Positions 23,818 to 33,688 are shown, counted from the first letter of the stretch. The stretch: 64,000 nt of DNA from RGIG6165 sp045538835 (GCA_045538835.1 JAZQEF010000018.1:288852-352851); one strand, 5' to 3'. Translations and numbers: made by a program. The notes: generated by a model from the sequence alone, not told the origin.

Positions 23818-23908
23818 CTGTTTCCCTCCAAAATGACTAATGTTATTATTTTATATCATTTATATAAAACCTTCAACATAAATTTATAAAAAAGGAGGTA
23901 GAACAAAA

Positions 23909-24826
23909 ATGATATATTATCCCGAAGGTCACTCTCGCTCTGCTTTTCCGAGAGCACCCTTCACCTACTCAGACTTAGAGCGCGCCATGAATGACGGCAC
24001 CATACTTGAGGCAACCGCCATTCTGTGCGACAGTATGCAGAATCTGACAGTTTCACTCGGCGCCATGAAGGGCATAATCCCTAAAGACGAGGCGCTCTAT
24101 TCCCCCGTCGGAGAAGTTAAAAACATAGCAGTTATAACCCGTGTCGGAAAAGACATATGTTTTAAAGTCAAAGAAATACTCCGCGATGAAAACGGAGCAC
24201 CCTATGCCGTACTTAGCCGTAAAGACGCACAGAAAGAATGCTTTGAACACATAGCCGCAGACTTCTGCCCCGGTGCGGTTATTCCTGCAAAAGTGACTCA
24301 TCTTGAACCCTTTGGTGCATTTGTAGATGTCGGCTGCGGCATAGTTTCGATGATTTCAATAGAACACATCTCCGTTTCACGCATAAGCCATCCCCTGCAA
24401 AGATTTTATGTCGGGGATGAAATTTTCTGCGCCGTCACCTGTATAGACCCCGCCGCTTATCGGATATATGTGACACACCGTGAACTGCTCGGCACATGGG
24501 AAGAGAATGCACGCGCCTTTTGCGCAGGTCAGACTGCGGCAGGCACGGTTCGAGGCATAGAAGATTACGGCATTTTTATTGAACTTGCACCCAATTTAAC
24601 AGGACTTGCAGAATATAAAGAAGGCGTATACGAGGGGCAGACTGCCTGTGTCTATATCAAGAACATCATCCCCGAAAAGATGAAGATAAAACTCATTATC
24701 GTAGACTGCTTTGACCGCGACACATCACCCGTCCCCATGAATTATTATATAACAGACGGTATAATAGACCGATGGCAGTATTCGCCGTCCGAATGCGAAA
24801 AAACAGTTGAAACCATATTTGCATAA
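23909..24826 (+). CDS. Protein with S1-type RNA-binding domains
   Basis: A 305-residue protein. A first OB-like domain is at about 45-110, then a clear S1 domain (about 125-195: VIPAKVTHLEPFGAFVDVGCG...SMISIEHIS) and a second one (about 208-270: TAAGTVRGIEDYGIFIEL.PNLTGLAEY). This is the architecture of S1-like proteins of Clostridia, often labelled ribosomal protein S1 though much shorter than the enterobacterial S1. It probably binds mRNA or rRNA. AAAGGAGGT stands before the ATG. Confidence 0.82.
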   Translation: MIYYPEGHSRSAFPRAPFTYSDLERAMNDGTILEATAILCDSMQNLTVSLGAMKGIIPKDEALYSPVGEVKNIAVITRVGKDICFKVKEILRDENGAPYAVLSRKDAQKECFEHIAADFCPGAVIPAKVTHLEPFGAFVDVGCGIVSMISIEHISVSRISHPLQRFYVGDEIFCAVTCIDPAAYRIYVTHRELLGTWEENARAFCAGQTAAGTVRGIEDYGIFIELAPNLTGLAEYKEGVYEGQTACVYIKNIIPEKMKIKLIIVDCFDRDTSPVPMNYYITDGIIDRWQYSPSECEKTVETIFA

Positions 24827-24828
24827 AA

Positions 24829-24858
24829 GAAAAGGCTTGGAATATTCCAAGCCTTTTC
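24829..24858. terminator. Bidirectional terminator
   Basis: A near-perfect 14-bp stem (AGAAAAGGCTTGGA) between the convergent S1-domain and PstS-like genes, with A and T runs on the two sides. Confidence 0.9.
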
Positions 24859-24859
24859 T

Positions 24860-25753
24860 TTATTTTTTAGGTACTACATAGTTCTCGTTTTGCGCTATTT
24901 CTCTGCCCTGTGATGAGCAAATCCAGTCAAACAGTATTCTTGTCGGACTATCCTCAGGTTCATCGTCACGCATTACGACATAAAACTCATTTACAAGTTT
25001 ATATTCTCCGTTTGCTATCGTTTCATTTGACGGCATTACCCCGTCTACCGACACGAGTTTGCTTGTTGCAAGGGTTGATGCCTCCATATTGGTCAAGTAG
25101 TAATATACTGTGTATCCGAGTGCTTCGTCTGTGCCGTTGTATCCTGAAATTGCCTCAAGCAGTCCTATCATTGAGCCGACAATATAGTCAGACTGCGGCT
25201 TCATTAGGTCGTCGCCCAAGTTTATAAGTTTGTCAAAAAGTGTCTGGCTGCCGCTGTCCTTGTTGCGCTGAAAGGCAAGTATTTTCTGGTCATTTCCGCC
25301 GACTTCACTCCAGTTTGTCGTCTTGCCCGTATAAATGTCTTTTATCTCTTTCGTTGTGAGATTTGTTACCGGATTCTCCTTACCCGTTATGAATACGAGT
25401 GCATCAAGACCTATCGTTTCAAACTCAAGTTTTACTCCTTTTTCCTCTGCATATGCAAGTGCCTCCCCCGACGGTTCATAAGCGAGAATTATGTCAAATG
25501 TACCGTCAACAAGTGCCTCGTAGTTATCGGTTGTCGAGCCCTCAAAAACAAGCATTGAAGATGCTTTGTCACGCTCTATGCCGAGTGCATTTGCCGTAAG
25601 AGCTTCACCAAGCGGTAATGCCGCAAGTGAGCCGCCCATTTTAGGATAGTTTTCTTTCGTAAATACGAAACTGCCCTGCTGTGTCTCCTGCTTACATCCG
25701 CACAGTGCAAATATCATTGTCAAAGCAAGTATTACGGAAATTATTCTTTTCAT
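24860..25753 (-). CDS. PstS-like substrate-binding lipoprotein
   Basis: A 297-residue protein with a lipoprotein signal (lipobox FALCGC) and a periplasmic-binding fold of the phosphate-binding (PBP-like) type: GSLAALPLGEALTANALG, IILAYEPSGEA, TKEIKDIYTGKTTNWSEVGG and QRNKDSGSQTLFDKL, the last two being family hallmarks. It probably captures phosphate or a similar anion, or acts as a sensor. No PstCAB transporter genes lie nearby. It is 11 bp downstream of a WG-repeat lipoprotein gene, so it is the last gene of that operon. Confidence 0.82.
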   Translation of the reverse strand: MKRIISVILALTMIFALCGCKQETQQGSFVFTKENYPKMGGSLAALPLGEALTANALGIERDKASSMLVFEGSTTDNYEALVDGTFDIILAYEPSGEALAYAEEKGVKLEFETIGLDALVFITGKENPVTNLTTKEIKDIYTGKTTNWSEVGGNDQKILAFQRNKDSGSQTLFDKLINLGDDLMKPQSDYIVGSMIGLLEAISGYNGTDEALGYTVYYYLTNMEASTLATSKLVSVDGVMPSNETIANGEYKLVNEFYVVMRDDEPEDSPTRILFDWICSSQGREIAQNENYVVPKK

Positions 25754-25764
25754 TGTAAATCCTC

Positions 25765-27357
25765 CTAATCGTTGTAAGATATTGATATTTTCATTACCAC
25801 TTTGAAATCTTCATCGTACACATATGAAAATCCGTTCGAAACCGCATTGAAATACGTACCGTCTGCAGTATTTGCCACACCGAAATGTTCATACTCTTTT
25901 CCGTCTGCCTGCTGACCGTTTTCGTAGATGTAATACGTTGTTTTTGATTCATAAAACGTTTCTTCGTAAGACATCATCACATATTTACCGTAACCGAGAG
26001 CCGTGTGAAAATAGGTGTCATTTTCAGGGGTAAACTTTACCTCTTTATTCTTGATGTCGTACATTATAATGCCCGTATCTGCCGTCGTGTCACGGATGAA
26101 TATATAGTCATCATCCATATGTTCTATATAAAACTCACCCGATATATTGGTGTAATCAATATGTTCTTTAAGCGTACCCTCTGCATTGAATACACCTGTT
26201 TTGCCGTCACAGTTTGTATGAATGTAAGCAATGCCGTTATTAATATAACTCATATTCATTTTGCTTTCGCCTGAGTTTTTACCGCATATCGGACACTTAA
26301 GATAATCTTTAGTTGTTACATCAATAAACTTTCTGAGGCGTGAACCCGTGGAGGCTGCGTTGTATACTCTTCCATCCTCCATAAGATAAGCACCCTCGTA
26401 CACATTGTCACCGAGCACTCTGTTGCCGTGAACGTCTATAACAAAGTATCCCTCGTCTGTTTCAACGTTCGCATATCCGAGTTTGCCGAATCTGTCTGCA
26501 TACTTAAACTGCGGTTTTATAACATATTCACCGCTTGTGTCAATGTATCCGTAAAGCCCGCTTTCCTTATCCTGCACTGCGGCAAGCCCGTTACTAAAAG
26601 GACCTATGTGTGAAAAATTGTCACCGCCAATCACCTTATTGCCGTTTTTGTCTATGTAGTACATATCAGACGGTTGCCAGTTCTCACCGACTATCATAAC
26701 GTCGGCAAGTTCTTTTGAAAAATCGGGGTAATTGTAGAGTTTTTCAAGTGTATACAGAAGATTCATATCTTCATCGTAGACTTCACAATTCATACCGGTT
26801 CCGTCATTTTCAGAGTTGTAATTAAAAATCACAATCCTGCCCTCGCCGTCATCAAGTGTATAGGCATTTGCCCAAGACGAACCGAGTTCCTTGCAAAAAC
26901 TGCCGTCCGAACTTATCAGAACGTTATTTTCTTTATACATTTCATCAAAATCTTCATTTTGCTGTGCAGTTTCGATTTCTTCTATCGTTCTGGCACAGGA
27001 CAAATTGTAATAGTTTTTATCCCCTGCCTGCATCATATTACAGTATTCAAACACGGGGTCGACAACTATTTTACCGTCAGTCGTGCAAAGACCGTAGCGC
27101 TGTGACGTCATAGGCCAGTCGCCCGATGCGGTAAGTATTTTACCCACAAAAGGAATAAGTTCACCGTATTTATCCGACGGGATAAGTTCTGCCGTATATC
27201 CTTCATAATATCTGTCATACTTTTCGAGCCCCTCGAAAGAGCCCACATCTTTTACTTTATCAAGCCAGAAGACCGTTTCGGGCGGCTTTTTCTGCACACA
27301 GCCCGACAGCAGAAGCAGTAGCGCTGTAGCAAGTATTATTGCAATAATTCTTTTCAT
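25765..27357 (-). CDS. WG-repeat lipoprotein (copy 2)
   Basis: A 530-residue lipoprotein (lipobox LLLSGC near residue 20). It contains WG/KWG-type beta repeats, for example GLAAVQDKESGLYGYIDTSGEYVIKP-type units near 245-300 and a DVHGNRVLG unit, which form a propeller-like or solenoid surface. A CPICGK motif occurs at about 360. It is closely similar over its whole length to the next gene upstream, so they arose by tandem duplication. TTAGGAGG precedes the ATG. Extracellular, role unknown. Confidence 0.8.
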   Translation of the reverse strand: MKRIIAIILATALLLLLSGCVQKKPPETVFWLDKVKDVGSFEGLEKYDRYYEGYTAELIPSDKYGELIPFVGKILTASGDWPMTSQRYGLCTTDGKIVVDPVFEYCNMMQAGDKNYYNLSCARTIEEIETAQQNEDFDEMYKENNVLISSDGSFCKELGSSWANAYTLDDGEGRIVIFNYNSENDGTGMNCEVYDEDMNLLYTLEKLYNYPDFSKELADVMIVGENWQPSDMYYIDKNGNKVIGGDNFSHIGPFSNGLAAVQDKESGLYGYIDTSGEYVIKPQFKYADRFGKLGYANVETDEGYFVIDVHGNRVLGDNVYEGAYLMEDGRVYNAASTGSRLRKFIDVTTKDYLKCPICGKNSGESKMNMSYINNGIAYIHTNCDGKTGVFNAEGTLKEHIDYTNISGEFYIEHMDDDYIFIRDTTADTGIIMYDIKNKEVKFTPENDTYFHTALGYGKYVMMSYEETFYESKTTYYIYENGQQADGKEYEHFGVANTADGTYFNAVSNGFSYVYDEDFKVVMKISISYND

Positions 27358-27368
27358 TGCAGTCCCTC

Positions 27369-28973
27369 CTAATCGTTATCCGTAACAGAGAGCTTGATTA
27401 CGGTATTAAAATCTTCATCAAGAACGGCAGAATAATCGTCCGTAATCACACTGTAATATTCGCCGTCAGCCGTTTTGGTTATGTTAAAAAAACTGTATAT
27501 TTCATCGTCCAGACCCTCACCGGGCACATAGATACGATATGCCGGTATCTGCCCTTCCATTGACACGTTTTCCGGATCCGGATAGTACTCTATCACATAA
27601 TTTCCTCCCGAAAGTGCAGCATTATAATACATATTTTCAAGCGTGTAGACTATCTCTTTCTTTTCTCTGTCATACATTATGCAACCCATATCATTTGATG
27701 TATCACGGAGAAACATATAACGCTCATCCAATCCCTCTATGCCGATGTTTCCCGATACATTTGTATAATCCACGTGTTCTTTGATCGTGCCGTCAGAAGT
27801 GAACACACCTGTTTTTCCGTCACAATTCGTATGAATATAAGTATATATGATACCCTCATCCTCACTGAGAAAATCCATATCAAATTTGCTTTCATTCGAG
27901 TTCTTGCCGCATATGGGACACTTAAGATAGTCTCCGCTTATCACATCAATCAAATTATTGATCGGTGAACCTGCATTGTAAACCCTACCGTCTTCAAGTA
28001 AATAACCACCCTCATATATTCTATCACCCAGCGGTCTGTTCCCATGAACATCTATTACATAGGCTCCTTCATTTGTTTGCACATTTGCATATCCAAGTTT
28101 GCCGAATGGATAGGTCCATTTAAACTGCGGTTGAATGACATATTCGCCGCTCGTATTGATATAACCAAAAAGTCCGCTCTCCTTGTCCTGCACTTCAGCA
28201 AGGCCGTTACTGAAAGATTTTATCTGTAAAAACTTCGAGCCGTCTATAACTTTATTACCGTCTTTATCTATGTAATACATCTCACTAGGTGCAGTGTAAT
28301 CCTCACACTCATGCATAACTGCAACGAGTTCATCCGAGAAATCAGGATAGTCGTACAAATTTTCAAGTGTATACAGAAGTTCCATTTCTTCGTCATACAC
28401 TTTAAAATTGAGTCCTCCATCGTATATTCCCGAACTATACTTGAAAACTGTGATCCTGCCCTCGCCGTTCTCGAGATTATAGGCCTTTGCCCAGGTTACT
28501 TCATCGAGTTCCATACAAAAACTGCCGTCCGTACGTATCAGAACACTTCTGGGAAAACCCATCATATCATAGTCTTCGTTTTCCTGCGCAGTTTCGATTT
28601 CTTGGATTGTTTTGGCATATGTAAGATTATAGAAACTCACATCTCCCGCCTGCATCAGAGAACAATTCTCGAACACGGGGTCGACAACTATTTTGCCGTC
28701 AGTCGTGCAAAGACCGTAGCGAAGCGACGTCATAGGCCAGTCGCCCGATGCGGTAAGTATTTTACCGACGAAGGGAATGAGTTCACCGTATTTATCCGAC
28801 GGGATAAGCTCTGCCGTGTATTCAGGATAATATCTTTCATATTTTTCAATGCCGCCAAAGGTTTCTATCTTTTTAACTTCATCAAGCCAGAAGACCGTTT
28901 CAGGCGGTTGTTTCTGCACACAGCCGGACAGCAGTAAGAGCAACACCATAAGTACAGATATAAGCCTTTTCAC
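27369..28973 (-). CDS. WG-repeat lipoprotein (copy 1)
   Basis: A 534-residue lipoprotein, paralogue of the following gene: the same Lys-Arg start, lipobox LLLSGC, the block KPPETVFWLD-like opening, the shared IPSDKYGELIPFVGKILTASGDWP stretch in part, WG repeats and CPICGKNS. The GTG at 28,973 is preferred because GGGGAG stands nine bases before it. With the second copy and the PstS-like gene it forms an operon with 11-bp gaps. The similar leader and gene ends across the three genes suggest a duplication history. Confidence 0.8.
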   Translation of the reverse strand: MKRLISVLMVLLLLLSGCVQKQPPETVFWLDEVKKIETFGGIEKYERYYPEYTAELIPSDKYGELIPFVGKILTASGDWPMTSLRYGLCTTDGKIVVDPVFENCSLMQAGDVSFYNLTYAKTIQEIETAQENEDYDMMGFPRSVLIRTDGSFCMELDEVTWAKAYNLENGEGRITVFKYSSGIYDGGLNFKVYDEEMELLYTLENLYDYPDFSDELVAVMHECEDYTAPSEMYYIDKDGNKVIDGSKFLQIKSFSNGLAEVQDKESGLFGYINTSGEYVIQPQFKWTYPFGKLGYANVQTNEGAYVIDVHGNRPLGDRIYEGGYLLEDGRVYNAGSPINNLIDVISGDYLKCPICGKNSNESKFDMDFLSEDEGIIYTYIHTNCDGKTGVFTSDGTIKEHVDYTNVSGNIGIEGLDERYMFLRDTSNDMGCIMYDREKKEIVYTLENMYYNAALSGGNYVIEYYPDPENVSMEGQIPAYRIYVPGEGLDDEIYSFFNITKTADGEYYSVITDDYSAVLDEDFNTVIKLSVTDND

Positions 28974-28995
28974 GTCCGTTTTCTCCCCTTTCACA

Positions 28996-29024
28996 TTGAC
29001 CTGAGCAAAAAAATGTGCTAATTT
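28996..29024 (+). promoter_or_regulatory. Promoter of the methyltransferase gene
   Basis: TTGACC (28,996-29,001), 17-bp spacer and TAATTT (29,019-29,024), in the divergent gap. The transcript would have a leader of only about ten bases, with GGTG before the ATG. Confidence 0.55.
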
Positions 29025-29039
29025 ATCTTTGGTGATTAT

Positions 29040-30173
29040 ATGATAACATTTATAGAAAAAATAGTAAATAATAAACCTCTTAAAATCGTTATAAGTAACC
29101 CCTCCTGCGGTGACATAAAAAAGATATCTGTACGACCTGCCGAGATCGGCGGAAAAGAGTTATATCAGTTTGAGAGTTTTACAAAAACGCAGGTCTTCCA
29201 CAAAAATGTTGAACCTGGTATGCTTTCTGAATGTATTTTAAAAGAAATGGAATCATTCCGTCAGCTTGATGCTTTTTGCACAGAGCGCGAGTACTCTCTC
29301 AAAGTCACAAAAAAAGGCAAACTTCTCACTTCGACAAGAAAGGCTTCGAGCAATCTCAAAACAGACACTTCGCACAATCGTGAGAAGAACTACATTCTCA
29401 GAGAAGGCACGGTTATTCCGCCTCTTGTCGATCTTGGTGTTATGACACCTGACGGAAGAATAGTAAAAGCAAAGTCGGACAAGTTCCGCCAGATAAACCG
29501 TTTCGTCGAGATAATCGACGACGTTATCGGCAAGTCAGGACTTGACGAGATAAAAATAATTGATTTCGGTTGCGGAAAAAGTTATCTCACCTTTATTCTG
29601 TATTACTACCTGACCGAGATAAAAGGTATGCATCCGCAGATAATCGGTCTTGACCTAAAAGATAAAGTCATTGAGGACTGCAATAAAATAGCAGAAAAAT
29701 ACGGCTATGACGGTCTTTCCTTTAAAATCGGTGATATAAACGGTTTTAAAGCGCCTTTTAAACCCGATGCAGTCATCTCACTTCACGCCTGTGATACTGC
29801 AACTGACCACGCCATATTCAATGCGCTGAATTGGCAGGCAAAATACTGCTTCTTTGTCCCCTGCTGTCAGCACGAGATTAATTTGCAGTTAAAAAAGAAC
29901 ACATTACCCGTCATCACCGACTACGGCATTACAAGAGAGCGTATTGCCGCACTGATAACAGATAATATCCGTGCCCGTCTTCTCACTGCCTGCGGTTACA
30001 GTGTGGATATGCTCGAATTCATTGACATATCTCACTCGCCCAAAAATATTCTTATCCGCGCAGTCAAAACAAAGAAGATTAATGATAAGAAAATTTACAA
30101 AGAAACAGGAGATTTCCTCGACAGTATTTCTGTCAAACAGACACTATATGACTTGTTAAAAGAAAAGTTTTAG
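29040..30173 (+). CDS. SAM-dependent methyltransferase, METTL25/RRNAD1-type
   Basis: A 377-residue protein. The N-terminal 140 residues are a bacterial-specific domain. The Rossmann methyltransferase domain has motif I IIDFGCGKSYLTFILYYYL (about 178), the acidic residue in IIGLDLKD, and the unusual VPCCQHE block (about 280) typical of the METTL25/RRNAD1-like family (Methyltransf_32). The PCCQ motif hints at a nucleic-acid or protein substrate, but none is established. It stands divergently from the WG-repeat operon and 40 bp before the amidase gene. Confidence 0.8.
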   Translation: MITFIEKIVNNKPLKIVISNPSCGDIKKISVRPAEIGGKELYQFESFTKTQVFHKNVEPGMLSECILKEMESFRQLDAFCTEREYSLKVTKKGKLLTSTRKASSNLKTDTSHNREKNYILREGTVIPPLVDLGVMTPDGRIVKAKSDKFRQINRFVEIIDDVIGKSGLDEIKIIDFGCGKSYLTFILYYYLTEIKGMHPQIIGLDLKDKVIEDCNKIAEKYGYDGLSFKIGDINGFKAPFKPDAVISLHACDTATDHAIFNALNWQAKYCFFVPCCQHEINLQLKKNTLPVITDYGITRERIAALITDNIRARLLTACGYSVDMLEFIDISHSPKNILIRAVKTKKINDKKIYKETGDFLDSISVKQTLYDLLKEKF

Positions 30174-30213
30174 TTTATAATATTTCCATAAATATCTTAA
30201 CAGGAGTAACACA

Positions 30214-31023
30214 TTGAAAAATATATTGAAACTCATATCAGTCGTGCTGGCAATGCTTCTCATTTTCGGCGGTTGTACTCTTGCCGTACCCGAGGATCTG
30301 ACCTATACACAGATAGCCGATCCGACACTTTCGCACATAGTTTCAGACAACAGCATAATATATATGCCGGAGAACAATGATATCAAAGGCAAGATATTCC
30401 TTGATCCCGGACACGGCTTCTCCGACCCGGGGGTACTCGGTCCCAACTACGAGGAGGACGGGGTCTGCGAATCCGAACTTGTCTTTGAACTGTCCAAAAA
30501 GATACTCTCTGTCCTCGTTTCACAGGGGTATGAAGTTATGATGTGCCGAGAGGCGGATTATGACATCAGGCAAGAAAAGGATATGTATAAAGTTCAGCCC
30601 GAAGATCGCACAAAGATGGCAAATGACTGGGGGGCAGACTTCTTTCTGTCGATTCATATAAATTCTTATGAGGATGACCCTGCAACCAACTATCTGCTTG
30701 CTGCATACACTACAAAATCATCGCCTGACGATGCAACAATGGATGCGTTCTGCACATATATATTAAACGGTATGACAGGTGCTATAGGCGAGCGTACTAC
30801 AAATATAGAAAAGAATAAGCCTGCAACAGGCTATTATGTAAATACGAGAGCGGATATGCCTTCCATCCTGCTTGAGATAGGCTTTATAACAAATCCGACC
30901 GACTACGAAAATTTCACAAACACATCGTGGCAGCAGGTCGCCGCACAGGGCATCTCAAACGGCATTATAAACGTGTTAAACAGTCCCGAATATGCGGCAT
31001 ATAAGGCTACAGTTGCACAATAG
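30214..31023 (+). CDS. N-acetylmuramoyl-L-alanine amidase (Amidase_3), lipoprotein
   Basis: A 269-residue lipoprotein (lipobox FGGC at about 20). The zinc amidase domain has IFLDPGHGFSDPG (first zinc histidine), E in the ESELVFELSKK helix, FFLSIHINSYED (second histidine) and LLEIGFITNPTDYENF (catalytic glutamate), the complete Amidase_3 set. It cleaves the bond between MurNAc and the stem peptide in peptidoglycan outside the membrane. It starts at TTG with AGGAG upstream. It could serve cell separation or spore cortex work. Confidence 0.92.
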   Translation: MKNILKLISVVLAMLLIFGGCTLAVPEDLTYTQIADPTLSHIVSDNSIIYMPENNDIKGKIFLDPGHGFSDPGVLGPNYEEDGVCESELVFELSKKILSVLVSQGYEVMMCREADYDIRQEKDMYKVQPEDRTKMANDWGADFFLSIHINSYEDDPATNYLLAAYTTKSSPDDATMDAFCTYILNGMTGAIGERTTNIEKNKPATGYYVNTRADMPSILLEIGFITNPTDYENFTNTSWQQVAAQGISNGIINVLNSPEYAAYKATVAQ

Positions 31024-31026
31024 AAA

Positions 31027-31053
31027 AAAGTCACAATCTCAGATTGTGACTTT
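31027..31053. terminator. Bidirectional terminator
   Basis: A 13-bp perfect inverted repeat (AAAGTCACAATCT) around a single base, flanked by A and T runs; it contains the branching enzyme stop codon. Confidence 0.85.
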
Positions 31054-33033
31054 CTTATTTTTTGTAAGACAAACACCTGTTCTTGCAGGCAGATAGATAT
31101 TAAATCCGACAGCGTCTTCATTTTTCTGTGCCGTGTATGATTCAGACATACTGATACGGTCCCATCCGCCGAAACAGCTGTCGTCAGTAGAGAGTATCGG
31201 TTTGTATTCACCTCTTGCAGGTGTGCGCACAAAATACGACTCATGCGAAACTGTAGGATTAAAGTTAAGTACAAATACAACTCCGCCGCGCTCATATACC
31301 AACACTTTGGCAATATCATCTATATACAGACTGACCGGTGCTTTTTTAAAGATATTTTTATCCTGCGCAAGCGCAAGAAGCGCCTTGTCGAACTCCAGAA
31401 GCCACTCGTATTTTAGGTTTTTATCATCTGCAAGATGCCACTGTCTGCGACAGTAATAATAACTCCAGTTATTACCTTCACGCGGGAAATCTATCCATTC
31501 GGGATGACCGAATTCATTACCCATGAAGTTTAAATAACCCTCTCCCGCAAGTGATAATGTGACAAGTCTTATCATCTTATGAAGTGCAATACCTCTGTCT
31601 ATGACAAGACTGGTACTCTCCTTCGACATATCGGTATACATAGCGCTGTCACAGAGTCTGAACATAATGGTCTTATCCCCCACAAGCGCCTGATCGTGCG
31701 ATTCGGCATATCCTATGTATTTTTCCATAGGACGGCGGCTGGTAAGTTCATACCATATGTAATACATATTCCACTCTTCGTCTTTGAACTCTTTAAGCAG
31801 TTTTATCCACATATCGGGAACGCCCATAGACAGTCTGTAATCAAAACCCACACCGCCGTCTTCGATAGGCAGGCACATACCCGGCATTGCAGACATATCT
31901 TCTGCTATGGTTATTGCTTTCGGATTTACCTCACGGATAAGTTCATTTGCAAGCTGCAGATATGTGATTGCTTCTGTATCTGTGTTGAGTGAAAAATACT
32001 TACCGTAATCGGTAAATGCCGCACCAAGACCGTGATCGTGATATATCATTGATGTGACACCGTCAAAACGGAAACCGTCAAAATGATACTCCGTCATCCA
32101 GAACTTGAGATTTGAGAGCAAAAAGTGTATGACTTCATTTTTGTTATAGTTGAATAGTTTTGTATCCCATGCAGGATGTTCACCCCTCGGACCTACATGG
32201 AAAAACTGGTAGTCTGTTCCGTCAAACTCATTTATTCCCTCAAGCGTATTCTTGACCGCATGGGAATGTACCACATCAAGCAGGACTGCAATTCCCATGC
32301 CGTGCGCCGTATCGATAAGACGCTTTAAGTCCTGCGGCATACCGTATCTTGAAGAAGCGGCAAAAAATGATGACACCTGATACCCGAAAGAACCGTAATA
32401 CGGATGTTCCATGACCGCCATTATCTGTATGGTATTGTAACCGAGTGCCTTTATGCGCGGCAAAATATTGTCCGTAAACTCGTTATATGTACCGACACCC
32501 TCTTTTTCCTGCGCCATACCTATGTGACATTCATATATAAACAGTTTTTTTGGCGGCGTAAACTTCTTTTTCTTCCATTTATAAGGTTTCTCGTCTAAAA
32601 TCTCAGCAGTCCACACATAGTTTACAGGATCCTGAACGACACGGCGTGCATATAGAGGTATCCTCTCCATTCTCCTGCCGTCTCTTTCAACTACGGTCTT
32701 TACCTTGCAGCCGCCGTAAAGGCTGTTTTCACCCTGCAAATATATCTCATAAACACCGTTTCCGATATTTCTTAGAGGCAGTGATGTAGGATCCCATCCA
32801 TTCATATCGCCCATTATGTAAACGGCATCTGCACCGGGTGCCCATTCACGGTAATACCACCCGTCACCACTCTTATGAAAGCCAAAATACTCGTGTCCGT
32901 TTGCAAAATCGAGAAGTGATGAATCCTCACCGACAAGTTCTCTTTTTTTATTGTTATAGTTGATTATCCGCTGGTCGATATCCGCCTCATAAGGCGTCAG
33001 ATATGTATCATATTCAAATATCCTGTATGGCAT
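31039..33033 (-). CDS. glgB: 1,4-alpha-glucan branching enzyme, eukaryote-like type
   Basis: A 664-residue GH13 enzyme. An N-terminal CBM48 domain (about 45-140) precedes the barrel with the catalytic residues: Asp in DGFRFDGVTSMIYHDHG (about 320), Glu in ITIAEDMSAMPG (about 375) and the Asp of YAESHDQALVGDK (about 440). It creates alpha-1,6 branches in glycogen. Long blocks such as EGYLNFMGNEFGHPEW match animal and plant branching enzymes better than E. coli GlgB. No other glycogen gene lies beside it. GAGG precedes the ATG. Confidence 0.93.
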   Translation of the reverse strand: MPYRIFEYDTYLTPYEADIDQRIINYNNKKRELVGEDSSLLDFANGHEYFGFHKSGDGWYYREWAPGADAVYIMGDMNGWDPTSLPLRNIGNGVYEIYLQGENSLYGGCKVKTVVERDGRRMERIPLYARRVVQDPVNYVWTAEILDEKPYKWKKKKFTPPKKLFIYECHIGMAQEKEGVGTYNEFTDNILPRIKALGYNTIQIMAVMEHPYYGSFGYQVSSFFAASSRYGMPQDLKRLIDTAHGMGIAVLLDVVHSHAVKNTLEGINEFDGTDYQFFHVGPRGEHPAWDTKLFNYNKNEVIHFLLSNLKFWMTEYHFDGFRFDGVTSMIYHDHGLGAAFTDYGKYFSLNTDTEAITYLQLANELIREVNPKAITIAEDMSAMPGMCLPIEDGGVGFDYRLSMGVPDMWIKLLKEFKDEEWNMYYIWYELTSRRPMEKYIGYAESHDQALVGDKTIMFRLCDSAMYTDMSKESTSLVIDRGIALHKMIRLVTLSLAGEGYLNFMGNEFGHPEWIDFPREGNNWSYYYCRRQWHLADDKNLKYEWLLEFDKALLALAQDKNIFKKAPVSLYIDDIAKVLVYERGGVVFVLNFNPTVSHESYFVRTPARGEYKPILSTDDSCFGGWDRISMSESYTAQKNEDAVGFNIYLPARTGVCLTKNKKVTI

Positions 33034-33126
33034 AACTTTATCCTCACTTAGATAAATTCTTTAATTATATTATATCATATTATACCGACTTATCAATAAT
33101 ATGATTTCTCTCTTTTACGACAAAAA

Positions 33127-33150
33127 AATCCTCCGTTTTTACGGAGGATT
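33127..33150 (-). terminator. Terminator of the hpf gene
   Basis: A 10-bp perfect stem (AATCCTCCGT) with T4 loop and a T-run on the minus strand. Confidence 0.9.
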
Positions 33151-33157
33151 ATCTGTT

Positions 33158-33688
33158 TTATTCTTCGGGGATCAGGAGGCCGTAGTTGCCGTCCCTTCTC
33201 TTATATACGACATTGATCTCGCCGCTCTCTGCATCTCTGAACATAAAGAACTCATGTCCTATCATCTCCATCTGCAGCACTGCTTCATCGGGAGTCATAA
33301 CGCCTACATAGAAAGTTTTTCTCTTAACAAGTTCGGGAGTTTTTGTTTCCTCTTCCTTGGGATCGAAGAACTCTTCGGGAACAGGAACTTTAAACTTCTT
33401 GTCAAGTTTCTTCTTATTCTTGACAATCTGCCTTGTCAGCACATCCATAACCATGTCAAACGACACAATTCTGTCATGGCTTGTCTTTTCCGCACGGAAA
33501 AACATACCTGATGTCTTTATTGTGATTTCAACTGTCTCGTCAGGCGTGTTATTGCTTACAACAACTGTTGCAACAGCGTCGTTTTCAAAGAACTTGTCAA
33601 GTTTGGCAAGTTTTTTGTCAGCATATTCTTTGAAACTGTCTCTTACTGTTGTCTTTCTGCCGATGTACTTTGTTGTCATACTAAACAC
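33158..33688 (-). CDS. hpf: Ribosome hibernation promoting factor, long form
   Basis: A 176-residue protein of the long HPF type. The N-domain (1-105) has RDSFKEYADKKLAKLDKFF and the strand/helix pattern of YfiA; the C-domain (about 120-176) has VKRKTFYVGVMTPDEAVLQMEMIGHEFFMFRDAESGEINVVYKRRDGNYGLI, the block that dimerises 70S into 100S ribosomes. It protects idle ribosomes in stationary phase. AAGGAG and a good promoter lie upstream. Confidence 0.96.
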   Translation of the reverse strand: MFSMTTKYIGRKTTVRDSFKEYADKKLAKLDKFFENDAVATVVVSNNTPDETVEITIKTSGMFFRAEKTSHDRIVSFDMVMDVLTRQIVKNKKKLDKKFKVPVPEEFFDPKEEETKTPELVKRKTFYVGVMTPDEAVLQMEMIGHEFFMFRDAESGEINVVYKRRDGNYGLLIPEE

